Assembly: GCF_028583425.1 (NCBI RefSeq)
Contig: NC_072806.1
Span: forward strand, 32,286,001-32,350,000
Source of the DNA: Eublepharis macularius
Lineage: Eukaryota > Chordata > Lepidosauria > Squamata > Eublepharidae
DNA length: 64,000 nt
Direction of reading: 5' to 3'
Position numbers and translations under genes: made by a program. Every line of letters begins with the position of its first letter. Positions within the stretch are counted from its first letter, which is position 1. Positions 31,066-42,235 of the stretch are shown piece by piece. The notes under the pieces are model-generated. The model ran no database searches and was not told the origin of the DNA. It saw nothing but the letters and a program-made list of their open reading frames with translations.

Positions 31066-31389
31066 ATGACAGTCAAAGACTTCGATCTGGAGAGTCCCAA
31101 TAAACTTCCTAGTCACAGAAAGTCTGTAAAGCACCTTGATGCTGAGTGTAAACCTTATCAGTTTGATTCTCCCAAGGAATTTCATAGGAAAATCTTTTAT
31201 GAAATCATTCATAATATCCGCAGCAGCTTACACAGGCACTTTACCTTGGATGCGTGCCAACATTTGAAAAAAATTGAAAAGTTTCTTACGGAGAAAATTC
31301 TGGCATCTATGCTGCAGGCTTTTACACAATTTGTTTCGATGTGTCTCATGTACAGTTTCATCATGGTATATGGCCACTGTTGGGAATAG
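31066..31389 (+). pseudogene. Fragment resembling hAT/ZMYM-type transposase-derived protein
   Basis: A 107-codon frame from an ATG in a good context (CACCACCATGA). The central part FDSPKEFHRKIFYEIIHNIR, followed by SSLHRHFTLDACQHLKKIEKFL, resembles the EEFYRxxxFxxxxDxxxxxLxxRF block found in zinc-finger MYM and hAT-transposase-derived proteins. The rest of such a protein is absent and the C-terminal 20 codons look unrelated. It may be a transposase remnant or a retrocopied exon; the family assignment is weak. Confidence 0.35.
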
Positions 31390-31662
31390 TAAGAGAGAAG
31401 AAAGTGAAAAACAAGGAACCCATCTCTGACAACTACTGCCGGAATGGACAAAGATGGTTAAAATTGGCCTTCTTGAATGTTTCGTGCATCAGAAAGGTCA
31501 TTTTCATGCCTTTATAGGATAACAATTTGTCTGTGGTCAAGACACATGGCCATAAACAGATCTCTCAGGAGATAAATCTCAGTGTCATAGCTGACAAGTT
31601 CTTCGGGGTCAGTCCCAGCTTCTAGGAGCTCTCTCAGCCCCACCCACCTCACAGGGTGTTTT
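31390..31662. other. Unassigned non-coding sequence
   Basis: The last 60 bp (CACCCACCTCACAGGGTGTT) resemble a SINE fragment. Nothing else recognised. Confidence 0.3.
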
Positions 31663-31670
31663 GTTGTGGG

Positions 31671-32308
31671 CAGGGGTCATTTCCTAGAAAAAGACCTGCA
31701 GGAACTCATTAGCATAACTCATTAGCATATGCCACACCCCCTGACATCACCAGAAGTGTGTCAGAAGGCAACAGCCACCCCTCAGGCCCCTTTCCCCCAA
31801 AATCTCTAGGTATCTCCTTAAAGCAGAATGAACTCAAAGCATTCTTATGCTCCTCTGGAGAGCCAGCCCTGATTGCACGCACGCACTCACTCTCACAAGT
31901 CACAAATGAAAATAAAGCAACAGAATGAATTCAAAGCAGCTTACCCCCCTTTGGAGCCCAGCCCCACCCGGCTTGCACTCTTTCATTCTCACTCTCTCTC
32001 TCTCTCTCTCTTCCCCTCTCTCACCCCCTCAGGAGTCACAAATGAAAATAAAGCAGCACTGCAGAATGAATTCAAAGGAGACCAGCCCCACTTGGCTTAC
32101 ACTCATTCTCTCTCTCTCTCTCTCCCCCCCTCATGAGTCACAAATGAAAATAAAGCAGCTGAGCAGAATGAATTCAAAGCAGCTTACGTTCCTTTGGAGC
32201 CCAGCCAGGAGGAAAAGGAATCATGTGGGCGGGGCCAAAACCCACCTGACCTCTTTTCAGATCTACCGGAACACTGTTCCGCTGCGTTCCCCCTCCAAAC
32301 AAGCCCTG
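31671..32308. mobile_element. hAT-type non-autonomous element, family B copy 3
   Basis: Termini CAGGGGTCATTTCC and CAAACAAGCCCTG, and the first 100 bp, match family B. The interior is different: a tandem array occupies about 31810-32200. Flanking octamers do not match, so no TSD is claimed. Confidence 0.65.
31810..32200 (+). repeat. Tandem repeat of about 100-130 bp units
   Basis: Units share CACAAATGAAAATAAAGCA, CAGAATGAATTCAAAG and a TGGAGCCCAGCC or similar end. They are separated by (CT)n runs. There are three good copies and one partial copy at the left. Confidence 0.75.
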
Positions 32309-32566
32309 GTGGTAAATGATCTTGAAACGGAGAGTTAAGGTGAGGTCTTTGCTGGAAAGAAAGCAAGCTGGCTTGCATGTGTATTATGTGCCTCCAAGGC
32401 ATCGTGTGGGGCTTTACGATACCTGCTGAAATGTCTCATGGCATGTTAAATTGTTTCTGCCAATTCAGCTCCTTTATCTACCACTGATTTTTTTTTAAAA
32501 GCCTGTGTTGATGTGGCGTGTAGAACTGCCTTGTACTGAGTTAAGCCATTAGGCTATCAAGGTCAG

Positions 32567-33365
32567 ACACTTGAGTAGTGTGGAGGTTAAAGTCTCAGGA
32601 TAGAATTTGAGAGACACCAGTTTGAAGCCTCAGAAGATGTCATCACACACATTGGGAGCGCGCATGGGTGCAACAAGGACAGCCCCCAATGAGGTAGGAG
32701 CCAGCATCCCAGTCTCCCACTGGGAGACTTGAGGGGCCTGGCAACCCTAGAGGTAGGCTAGGCTGAGAGTCCTCTATTCTCAGCCTAGTGTCAGATACGC
32801 CTCTAGTATATCTGCCACATGTTACGAATTTCTTGCTGCAGTGTGTAGTGTACTTCTGAGAACATGCAGAGGGAACCTGTTTTGCTGACTGGTTGCTAGG
32901 TGCTTATCTTGCAGGTGTTTTGGTTTCCATTTCCTGGCCGGCCTGAGAACGTGGCCTTGAAGTTCCAGCCAAGACTGCACCAACCTCCTGAGAGACTGAG
33001 CAGAGCTCATTCTTTCCCTCCTCCCCTCTTCCCTGGCTCAGCGCGCCAAAATCCTAGCGGACTTTCTCTCCCACTGGGGGGCGTGGACTTTGTCCTATAA
33101 TAATTAACCTTGCTTTGCTACCTTGCATCACTTTGGCCAATGATCCTGTCTGACCATATTGATACTGGTATTCTTCTTTAATAAAGTAACTTAAACTCAT
33201 ACACCTGAGTGATTCAGTGAAGTGCTTGGGGAAAACACCTGGCAAGACCTGACACCTAGCCTATCTCACAGAGTAGTTGTGAGGATAAAATGGAGAAGAT
33301 AAAATGGAAAAGTCACTTTGTATCCCCATTGGAGAGAAAGGCAGAGTATAAATGAAGTAAATACA
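32567..33365 (+). mobile_element. tRNA-derived SINE with BovB-like tail, interrupted
   Basis: A decayed head (AGTGTGGAGGTTAAAG A-box-like, CAGTTTGAAGCCT B-box-like) lies at about 32575-32640. The tail GTTGTGAGGATAAAATGGAG, with the TCCCCATTGGAGAGAAAGGC end, lies at 33255-33365. A solo LTR splits it. Confidence 0.55.
32789..33254 (+). mobile_element. Solo LTR, 466 bp, TSD CCTAG
   Basis: It begins TGTCAGATACG and ends AGACCTGACA, with perfect CCTAG repeats at 32784-32788 and 33255-33259. AATAAA at 33180-33185, with a TATAATAATTAA stretch about 80 bp upstream, gives a plus-strand orientation. No internal coding region. Confidence 0.85.
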
Positions 33366-33377
33366 TAAACAAGGATT

Positions 33378-33872
33378 CTGTTCTCTGCTTGGCAGTGGAT
33401 CTCCAAGGTCTCAGGTTGAGATTTTTTTTTGAGAGAGAGAGAAACTTGAGGCGCTTTATTAATTTTTCAGAATACAGAAGAACAGAAGTAAGGTAGACAT
33501 TTTACACGCCCCTGGGACACATTTTTTAAAATGCTTAAAACACAATACTTTAAAAATCAATACAAATGTAACAATAATCTTCAAGATATCATAGAAAACA
33601 AATATTTGAAACATTGAACTGCGGAACAAATTTGTCTCCATTTTAGCAAACTACAAGAACTGTGAACAAGCAAGATGGAGGTTAATAGAATAATAGTATC
33701 TCAAGTAGCACATGGTTTTTACAATAAATTGGTTCAATGCTATGAGATGCCATTTTCTCTATCAAAGGAGACCATTCTTCCTGGTTCTTTTGACTGGAAA
33801 TGCTAGGGATTGAACCAGGGACCTTCTGCACCTTTGGCAGGTGCTCTACTGCTGAGCCCCCAGCCCTTCCCC
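33378..33872 (-). mobile_element. tRNA-derived SINE, minus strand, interrupted
   Basis: The minus strand from 33872 gives GGGCTCAGCAGTAGAGCACC (A box) and GGTTCAATCCC (B box). The body resumes at 33424-33378 after a 344-bp insertion. It is the same family as 38285-38520. Confidence 0.7.
33425..33768 (-). pseudogene. Probable retrocopied mRNA 3' UTR
   Basis: On the minus strand this ends with AATAAA about 25 nt before an A9 run. It is AT-rich, has no SINE or LINE features, and lies inside a SINE. This is the form of a 5'-truncated processed retrocopy. The source gene was not recognised and a TSD could not be confirmed. Confidence 0.5.
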
Positions 33873-34162
33873 AAAGGCAGTGAGTTATCCCATCTTGTAG
33901 AAAGAGGACTACCCCTCTTTTGTGGGAATTATGCCACATTGGGTATATAGCCATTGCTGTGCTTTCAGTCCAGCAGGGCAGAGTGGCTCAGTCTGTGCTG
34001 ACTGTTCACTGGTCACACAACTAATAAACCAGGACAACTGGAATTCTGTACTGGGCGCTGGAGAATCTTGGGAGCCAACATTCTCTGCCTCCAGCCCTTG
34101 GTCTCCAGATTTGGCTGGATGTGTGGCAGTGCTGCTATTCAGATGTTTCCTTTAATCCTGAC
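33873..34162. other. Unassigned non-coding sequence
   Basis: Nothing recognised. Confidence 0.3.
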
Positions 34163-34828
34163 ATGGGCACGAACGGGGAAAAAACCCGAACATGGTGTTC
34201 GTTGTTCATTGCCATCCACGAACAACGAACACTGACGAACATGATCCTGTCATGAAGATGTTCATTGTTCATGGGGGCCAGCAAGCTCTCCTCCAGCCAT
34301 CAAGATCCCTACTACACCACTCCCAGAAACCCTACCTGAGCAGACAGCAGGAAATGTACCTGGAACTTGAAGAGGTAGATCCCTATCCCACCACACACAA
34401 AGGAAATTCAATCTCCAATGCACTCTCCCTGTCTCTCTCTCTCAAAATGCCAACAGCAACTGTCTCTCCCTCACTGTCCACAAAACCAGAGTTGGGAGTC
34501 CCCCTGCTCTTTGCTTCCTTGTAACAAATTTGGAGCTCCACACTTGAAGACCTGCCTATCAAGCTAAATGTGGCCTAGATTGGGGTTTCCAGGGCAACAG
34601 CAGGAGTTCAGACAGAGTTCAGGCAGTCCCTGGCTGCGGTTGCCAAGGGAATTGATTGCAGGTGCCAGATTGTCTGGCTTGATGAACATAAACGAACAGC
34701 AACGAACGAGGCTTGCAACGACCACCTGTTTGTTTAGAATGGGGCCTCACCAACAGCTTGTTCGTGAACAAGAGATTGGGTTGTTCGTGGCTTTTTTTTG
34801 TTCGCATTGCTGTTTGTGCCCATCTCTC
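34163..34828. mobile_element. hAT-type element, family E copy 1
   Basis: The ends ATGGGCACGAAC and GTTTGTGCCCATCTCT are inverted, with repeated GTTCGT/ACGAAC words inside. Flanks ATCCTGAC (34155-34162) and GTCCTGAC (34829-34836) match at 7 of 8. No transposase frame. Confidence 0.75.
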
Positions 34829-34836
34829 GTCCTGAC

Positions 34837-36041
34837 CTGTATCGCCGTTACCCCATCACCTGCTGCAACTGACCGGACAATTCTCCCACAGCTGGAACAG
34901 CCAGCTTTCATTTCTACCAGTACTCCTCTTGAGCTTTAAACAGTCCTGTATGCAGACATTCAGGGTGTGGCTTTTGGGCCCAGCACATGGTGGGCTCTGT
35001 CGCTGCTGAAACCGATTGTGGAGGGCAGGGGCTGATCAATAACCCGAATCTGAGGACATTCGGAGCCTGAGTTTAAAAGGGAAACATACATTTTCCCCCA
35101 TGCTCCCTTCATGGCCAAGCCAGGAAAATTCCCCTATTAAAGACGCAAGAACACAGGCAGAAAAAAATCGCTAGTGATCGCCGTGTCCTCTTTTGATCCC
35201 ATTGACTCAGAAGAACGTCTCATCAAGAGCAAAGAGGTAGCTATGCACGGGGTTGCTGTTTTGCCGTAAAGCTCAAGCTGTTTATTTCTCTGCCCTCTGC
35301 TGCACCAACACAGCTCTGCACGTAATTCAGGCTTCACTAGAACTCACCATATTCTGAGGAATTTTCCTGTTCCTTTTGAAACACTTTTTTAAAAATCTTA
35401 GTAACATCCAGCCTGAAGAAGACTTCTGGAGAACTGGAAAGCCAGCACGCTCGTAGGTGTCTTTCGGTTGGCCCTAATTAAAGGTTGATGTGGGTTGCGT
35501 TTGGTTTCTTGAGAAACATTTTAGCTGTTTTGGTACAAGGCTGCCCTATTGAAAGTCAGGCTGCTGACCTGCAAGTCTAGCCTAGTGGCCTTCAACCTTT
35601 CCAGACCCTGGACTCACCTTGAACCTGCAGGCTGCAGCTCAGAGCCCCGTTGAGCTGCAGGCACATGTAGGAAGAGGGCAGAACCAGAGCTATGATCTCC
35701 CCAGCGCCATGGGCGGCAGAATCATAAGACGGGTGGGACCTGAAACACAAACCAAGCAGCAGGAGATGGAAGGAACAACCCTGGAGAAGTCATCCCCACA
35801 GAAGTGTGATCTCATTTCCTTTTTCCTTTCCCTGTAACATAACAGCCTACAAGCCACACGTCTAGTATTTTATAAGTAATGTATAACTCCGTGGATAAAT
35901 CTGGCTAGATCACATGTACATTTTTTTAGCTTGCCCGACAGCAACATCTTTCGTTTCTGTTGTTCAGAAATATTCTGTAGACCTTCAGTCCAGGGAGTAA
36001 TATATTGATTGTGAACTAAATTGTAACGGGGCAGCTAAAAA
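34837..36041. other. Unassigned non-coding sequence
   Basis: No gene, RNA or repeat family recognised in this 1.2 kb. Confidence 0.3.
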
Positions 36042-36465
36042 CAGGGCCGGATCGATGGGGGGGCAGGGGGGGTAGTCTGCCCCCGTGCTGTCAAAGAGGG
36101 GGTGCCAGGCGCAGCTGGGAGCAGCGCACGGGCAGCAGGAGAAAGGCAGCGCGAGTGGCTGGGAGGCCACCCACACCATTCACCTGCCCTGCAGGGCAGG
36201 GGGCACACAGCAAGCTGGCCACCTCCTGTCCTGTGGGGCATGTGAATGGCTCGGGTGGCCTCCCAGCCACTTGCGCTGCCGCTGCCAGCTCTGCGGTGCA
36301 CCGGGACAGCTGGCTTGCCGAGGGGCGACACGTGCACCTGTGTGATGATGTCATGGAAGTGATGTCATCATGCAGCACCGGGAGCATGTGCGCTGTGCGT
36401 GCGCGTGTGTGCGAGTGGCTGGTCTTCAGTTGCCCTGGGCGCCAGCAACTATAGATCCAGCCCTG
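36042..36465. mobile_element. hAT-type element, family C copy 1
   Basis: It starts CAGGGCCGGATCGATGG and ends ATAGATCCAGCCCTG, so it has the CAGGG-type termini of family C (best TSD at 43633-44059). The interior is GC-rich with CTGCCCTGCAGGGCAG-like palindromic words and a TGATGATGTCA block. No matching TSD here. Confidence 0.7.
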
Positions 36466-36957
36466 GAAGGATATGGGCAATTGAATCAACTTGATCCATA
36501 CAATGAATACAATAGCGCTTCTCAGGGGGAATTCTACTAAAACGGCCCTTCATCTCAGCGGAAGGCATTGCATCTGAGTAACATGAAAGCGCATCAATAT
36601 TTTGAAACTGTTAAGTGGAATTGATATTTAGCCAGTTCAAACATTTTCTGGTAGGATAGATGAAAATAAATTGGGGAGCATTTCTGATTGGCTTTGAATT
36701 TTAATATAGCCCAGACTTCTTTAAATTTCGTACACCTTGCAAAGATTTTTTCCCAGTGAAACCCTATGAATCAAGCTTGGGTTTAATATGGCAATGAATG
36801 AATTGGGCTAAGCCAAGCTTTGAACCAAGAATCAGCTGTTACTAGTAGAGATGGTAAAGCATCGGATTCACGGAGTGATGATCTGAACTTAATGGCATGA
36901 TACTATGCTAATGTCAAAATCTGAGGGATCTCATTTCACCCTCCAGCTTGCTCCTCT
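36466..36957. other. Unassigned non-coding sequence
   Basis: AT-rich; nothing recognised. Confidence 0.3.
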
Positions 36958-37175
36958 CTGGGCTTCCAAAGGGAGGCAGCTGGAGATCTCCCGGAATTAC
37001 AATTGATCTCCAAGTGACAGAGATCAGTTCCCCTGGAGAAGACGGCTGCTTTGGAGGGTGGACTCTATGGCATTATACCCTGCTGTGGCCCCCTCCCTTC
37101 CCCAAACCCCACCCTTTCCAGTCTCCACCCCCCAAATCTCCAGAAATTTCCCAACCTCGACCTGGCAAACCCAGC
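36958..37175. mobile_element. hAT-type element, family D, partial
   Basis: It shares CTGGAGATCTCCCGGAATTA, the CAGTTCCCCTGGAGAA block and the CTCCAGAAATTTCCCAACCT end with 47764-47992, in inverse orientation. Termini are eroded. Confidence 0.6.
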
Positions 37176-37620
37176 AGGAGGTGTGTGCGCACTTGCGGTC
37201 TACACAGGCACACCAGGAGCCAGTCCTTCCAAAAAGCAGCCAGAGAAAAACTGCATAAGAACTTGCAACTCAACAGCTGGCAGTTCATGACCCAGGTGAG
37301 GTCATGCACAGTATTATTGCGAAGCGTGTGCTCTGCCCGTCGAGCGGTGGGCCCTCCTGCGTCCCCAGGTGCATGGTGTTTGTTTCGTCGTTCGGCCCTC
37401 TTCCTTCCCCCAAGGTAGACTTGGATTGTGCAAGACTCGCCTTAGGCGTGCAGCTCAGTCAACATGTGAGTCAGGAATGCCGCTGGACTAGACCAGCTAC
37501 AGCCCGATGGGGAGTTCAGAAATCTGAGTTATCAGACATCCTCCCGAGATGCTGGTGGAGCAGCTCTGGGTCCGAACCTGATGACTTCAGTAAGGAACTG
37601 TTGAGCCAGCCTGGTGGCTG
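37176..37620. other. Unassigned non-coding sequence
   Basis: A plus-strand frame overlaps here but shows no recognisable domain. Nothing called. Confidence 0.3.
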
Positions 37621-37880
37621 AAATAACAACAACAACAACAACATTCGATTTATATACCGCCCTTCAGGACAACTTAATGCCCACTCAGAGCGGTTTACAA
37701 AGTATGCTATATTACCCCACAACAATCACCCTGTGAGGTGGGTGGGGCTGAGAGAGCTCCAGAGAACTGTGACTTGCCCAAGGTCACCCAGCTGGCTGCA
37801 AGTGGAGGAGTGGGGAATCAAACCCGGCTCTCCAGATTAGAGTCCTGCCGCTCTTAACCACTACACCAAATAGCGCCTGC
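37621..37880 (-). mobile_element. tRNA-derived SINE, minus strand
   Basis: It has a (CAA)n tail at the left. The body CCGCCCTTCAGGACAACTTA and a minus-strand B box GGGTTTGATTCC match the copies at 22.5 and 42.2 kb. Confidence 0.8.
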
Positions 37881-38051
37881 ATGGACTGTCGATTAAATGG
37901 TGAACAGAGAGGACCAGGCTGGGTTACATATTCTTGTTAACTGGTTCTCAGAGTTTCGTTTCCATGGAGTCTGGTTGTGGGCAGTCACTGAAGGAGGCCG
38001 ACGGTGACGTAGCAGCAAACAAAAGAGTTCTTGTGTCTGAAATGGCAACAG

Positions 38052-38215
38052 CTCACAATTTATTTATTTACTTCGAATTTCTATTCCGCCCTCCCCGTAA
38101 GGGGCTCAGGGTGGATTGCAACGAGTTAAAACACATTAAAATTTGTTTATCCAATATCAAACCATAAATAAATTTTTAAAATTCCCTTATAAAAATATAC
38201 AATATACAATAATGT
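38052..38215 (-). mobile_element. LINE 3' tail, minus strand
   Basis: A TTTATTTATTTA run at the left precedes CCGCCCTCCCCGTAAGGGGC and TCAGGGTGG, the complement of a CR1/L2-type LINE 3' end. Confidence 0.6.
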
Positions 38216-38284
38216 AATAGCCAGATGGCAGCAATCCAGCAATGTAAAACAGCACACGCAGCTGAACCAACTAAGGTGGTGGAC

Positions 38285-38520
38285 AGCCCTAATAGGGGGC
38301 GGGTTCAGGTGCTGTGCAAGTGCAGAGGCTTAACGGGAGGGCCTCTGCTTTGCATGCAGGAACCCCCAGGTTCCGTCCCAGCACCTCCAGCTAAAAGGAC
38401 CAGGCAGTAGGTGGTGTCTGCCCGAGCCGCTGGAGAGCTGCTACCAACCTGAGTAGATAATACTGACATTGATGGACCACACGTCCGATTCAGTACAGGG
38501 GAGCTTTGTGTGTGTTCATG
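38285..38520 (+). mobile_element. tRNA-derived SINE
   Basis: GCCTCTGCTTTGCATGCAGG and a B-box-like CAGGTTCCGTCCC are followed by TAAAAGGACCAGGCAGTAGG and a GATTCAGTACAGGGGAGC end. It is the same family as the minus-strand copy at 33.4-33.9 kb. Confidence 0.75.
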
Positions 38521-38570
38521 TAGGGTGTAACATTTTAAATGTTACTAGGAAAACGTTGCCCTGACTTGGA

Positions 38571-38790
38571 TAGCCCAGGTGAGCCTGATCTCGTTAGATC
38601 TCAGAAGCTAAGCAAGGTTGGCCCTGGTTACTAATTGGACGGGAGACCTCCAATGAAGGCCAGGGTTGCGGAGGCAGCCAATGGCAACGCTGCTCTGTTA
38701 GTCTCTTGCCTTGAAAACCCCACCAGGGGTCGCCATAAGTCAGCTCTGACTTGGGGACACTTTTGACCACCACCACCAGGAAAACACTCA
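38571..38790 (+). mobile_element. 5S-rRNA-derived SINE, copy 1
   Basis: The head GATCTCGTTAGATCTCAGAA, then GCTAAGCAAGGTTGGCCCTG and GGACGGGAGACC, follows the 5S rRNA internal promoter. The body GTTAGTCTCTTGCCTTGAAA and the GTCGCCATAAGTCAG block complete the SINE. It is not a functional 5S gene because the upstream half and terminator differ. Confidence 0.85.
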
Positions 38791-38924
38791 TTGTGTCTAC
38801 TTTCCCTGTTACGGCCTACCCAGAGAATCAGAAGAGTGAACTTTCTGATGGTTTAAAATTGTAATTGGTTGGAGGTGCTGAAGAGCATGTTTTGTTCAAG
38901 AGAAGCATCCAGTATCATGGATAT

Positions 38925-39062
38925 TTGTTTATTTGTTTATTTGTTTAATCATATTTATATCCTATCCTCACAGTAAACAGGCTCAGGGTGGTTCTCAACA
39001 GTAGTAAAATAATACAAAATTAAAACAACAAGTTTACAGAAAATCAGAAATCACAGTTAAAA
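38925..39062 (-). mobile_element. LINE 3' tail, minus strand
   Basis: A (TTTG)n run is followed by AACAGGCTCAGGGTGGTTCT, the complement of a LINE 3' end like that at 38052. Confidence 0.5.
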
Positions 39063-39068
39063 GGCATC

Positions 39069-39479
39069 CAGGGCCGGCACACCCATTGAGGCCAGGTAGG
39101 CGGTGGCCTCGGGGTGCAGGGTGCCCGAGGGAGCGCTGGAGGAGGCGCGGGGGCGGGACCGTGTGCCACAAAGCTGCAGCCTCCTAGCCCTCCTGCCCTG
39201 CGCTGCCGCCGCCGCCAGCACACCCCCCAGGCAACCAAGCGGGAGAGCTCAGAGGCCACCCGCATGCCGTCCCAGCCGCCTGCTGCAGCGATCGGGCTGG
39301 CAGCATGCGTGCACCTGTGATGACGTCACACATGACATCATCACGTAGGCTGGTGTGTGTGCGCGCGTGGGGGGACGGGGGCGGCCGGCTGGCCAGGGGC
39401 ACCAAAAACCCTGGCGCTGCTGCTGAAGGCCTCCATCACCAGATTCTAAAAGTTGCAAGAAAACTATAGGTGCAGCCAT
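39069..39479. mobile_element. hAT-type element, family C copy 2
   Basis: A CAGGGCCGGCAC start, GC-rich interior, a TGATGACGTCA block and an ACTATAGGTGCAGCCATG end align with family C. The TSD is unclear. Confidence 0.6.
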
Positions 39480-39969
39480 GATGCAAGCATCCAGGGCGCC
39501 TGGGTATAGAGCACGGCATTCAGGAGGGACATATCACCAGCTCAAGTCAATGTATAGAAAAATTCTGCCAGCAGCTACTGAACTACTAACATCAATCCCT
39601 GCGCTAGCTAACTTGAGCATTTTTCTGTTTCGTTTTATAATCATTTCTACAATAAGCCACACCGTCATTACACTGATGGATGTGTCCTCTATTCGTCTTG
39701 CAAAAGCTTAAGCTAAATCTCACCAAGGACTCGGATTCCTCCAAGAAGCTCTCAAGGAGGCCAGGAAGGCAATAACCCACCTCTGGGATTTCCTTTCATT
39801 CTCTTGGAGTCGGATATGAGCTGCCTCTGAAAATGAGGCTCCATTTAGCTATCGTGGCTACTGGCTTTTGATAACCCTCCATGAATCCACGTCCTTCTAA
39901 GACAGCAGCCATCATCTGGTAGCAGGGTGAATCGTATATTGTACTTCCCCTTGTCAGTCGTGGTGGATA
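39480..39969. other. Unassigned non-coding sequence
   Basis: Nothing recognised. Confidence 0.3.
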
Positions 39970-39977
39970 GGTGGGTG

Positions 39978-40221
39978 CAGGGCTTTTATTCTGGGAAAAG
40001 AGGTGGTGGAACTCAGTGGGTTGCTCTCAGAGAAAATGATCACATGGCCGGTGGCCCCGCCCCCTGATCTCCAGACAGAGGGGAGTTTAGATTGCCCTCG
40101 CGGAGGGCAATCTCAACTCCCCTCTGTCTGGAGATCAGGGGGCGGGGCCACCGGCCATGTGACCATTTTCAAGAGGTTGCGGAACTCTGTTCCACCGCGT
40201 TCCTGTTGAAAAAAAGCCCTG
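39978..40221. mobile_element. Palindromic hAT-type MITE, family A copy 3
   Basis: CAGGGCTTTTATTCTGGG and AAAAAAAGCCCTG ends around a palindromic body, with perfect TSD GGTGGGTG at 39970-39977 and 40222-40229. Confidence 0.87.
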
Positions 40222-40229
40222 GGTGGGTG

Positions 40230-41270
40230 GATTGTATAATGAAATGAAAATGTAATGAAATGTAATGTATAATGAAATGAAAAAGCTCTTGGGATGTTCT
40301 CCTTGCCCCATTTCCCCAGAGGCCTTTGAGCAGAGTTCATATGGTTCCCAGGCAGTTCCCCACCTTCTCAGAACTTGAGGCCAGACTCACTCAGTTTCCT
40401 CATCAGAGCTGTGCTACGTGCCCGCAAGATCATTCTTTGGAGGAGGAAATCTTTCCTTCCTTGCTTCAAATAGAATGTAGCTGCTGACACTGTTGGAAGA
40501 GGAGGATCCAGCGCTGTCTCTTTCCCCAGGTTTCAGAGGGGGACAAACCAAAGAGTTAGAAAGATAGAGAGGTCAGGACACTCTGTTTACTGCTCTGACT
40601 GTCCTTTAATATGCAGGTTGCTATTCTCAGGATTTCCTCCTCCTGACTTCCTCACTCTCACTCCTTCTAGTCCTGGATTTGTTCCAGGCAACACCTCTCT
40701 CCTTCTCCTCCCTCCATCTTGGCAGCATGGATGCAGGCCTTGCCCTGCCATCCATGTCCATCCTTAGACTAGATAGGTAGGTAGAATCTATTTCTCCTCC
40801 TTTCCTATCAGAATATGGAGTTCCTGCAATAAAGAACTCTTATTTCTTTCCTAAATATAAACCAAGTGTATGCTTTTATTATTTTCATTCCTGCACATAT
40901 ACCAGCCAGCATAACCTGCTCACAACCACCTATAATTACACTTCCTATGCCACACGATAGACTCTACTAACGGCCCAAATATGGAATCCTTTAATTAGGT
41001 TTCTGGGGCCTGCATAATGATTTATTTATCAGACACTTTGCTTTCGGATCACATAAGCAGTGTTTAGGGGTGGGGGCAGCAATGTACTATTAAAAGGAGA
41101 TGGGAGTGCAATACCTCACCTTACTGCAGAGACCATCTGTAGCATTGATTCAGGGCTGCCAAAAGCCAGGGAACTCAAGGCGAGGAGTGGTACAATGTGG
41201 AAATGAAAACTGAAATGCCAAGCGGGCAGTGCAATTTGCAAAATGAGCCAGCTTGGAGGGAGGGATAGAA
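40230..41270. other. Unassigned; possible decayed LTR
   Basis: About 40494-40960 looks LTR-like (TGTTGGAAGAGGAGG start, AATAAAG near 40830), but no matching TSD or end could be fixed. No gene recognised. Confidence 0.3.
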
Positions 41271-41383
41271 AAAGGCCAGAGCAGTGAACAGAGATTCTGG
41301 CTCTTGCTGGCACGTCTTTCTCCCTCCCCACCTCCAGCTTCCAGGCAGTGCTTAATAGAAAAAGTGCTGCAGCAGTCTGGGAT

Positions 41384-41840
41384 GCAGCCCTTCAGTGTGG
41401 GACAGTGGGCAACCATGGGGGACTTAAGGGAAGGAGGAGATTGGAGAGAGCTTTTTCGTCCCCAAACGAATTTTATGGATGTTGGGGGAGACCCAATTAA
41501 GTTGACAGGCAACGGATTCAGCACAGAGAAAAGGAACAATTTCCTCACACAAGGCTTAATTACCCTATGAAACTTGCTACCCACCGGATGTACTGATGGC
41601 TTAAAAGGGGATTAGGTCAATTCATGGGAAATAAGGTCATGAACAGCTGTTAGTCGTGGCTGTTATCTGCAATCTCCAAGGTGTTGGTGTACTTCTGCAT
41701 GCCAGGTTTGGACTCCCTGCCTACTGTGAGCTTTCGAAGGTATTTGGCTACTGGGGGAAACAGAACATGGGACTAGGTGGACCACTGTTTGATTCCTCAG
41801 GACTTTTGGTGTGTTTATCAGGTGCTAAGCTGGTCCCACA
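41384..41840 (+). mobile_element. CR1-clade LINE 3' fragment
   Basis: Decayed ORF2 C-terminal sequence (FSTEKRNNFLTQGLITL aligned with the KYYFTQRVINTWN region of the CR1 at 12.7 kb) is followed by a 3' UTR with GGACTAGGTGGACCACTGTT. Confidence 0.6.
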
Positions 41841-42059
41841 CAACAATGCGCATGACATGGAGTGGGGAAAACCCACTTTGTGACCTCTTCAACAACTGGG
41901 AGATCATAGAACAACTTTCCTTAAGTGTCTGGATATCTGTATTGCTGCTTAAATTGTGGGTTTCCTTTTAATTTTTTTTGACACAGTCATGTACACATGC
42001 AGAAAAAAAATTCCCAGAAAAATCAAACACAGAATATAATATTTACTCCATATGCAGTA

Positions 42060-42193
42060 TAGAGTGGTCAGAGTTACTGTCTAAGATCTGGGAGGCGCTA
42101 ATTTGAATCCCCACTCTGCCACGGAAGCTGGCGGGGTGATCTTACACTAGTTGCACGTTCTAGCCTAACCTACTACTACTACTACTACTACTT

Positions 42194-42235
<42 letters not shown>

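Noticed and set aside
35985..36489. Frames of 86-132 codons on both strands around 36.1-36.5 kb
   Set aside because: They lie in the GC-rich palindromic interior of a hAT-type element.
38571..38790. 5S rRNA gene
   Set aside because: Only the internal promoter region resembles 5S rRNA; the rest is a SINE body and three similar copies occur in the window.
40494..40960. Solo LTR
   Set aside because: TG start and AATAAAG are present, but no end or duplication fits.
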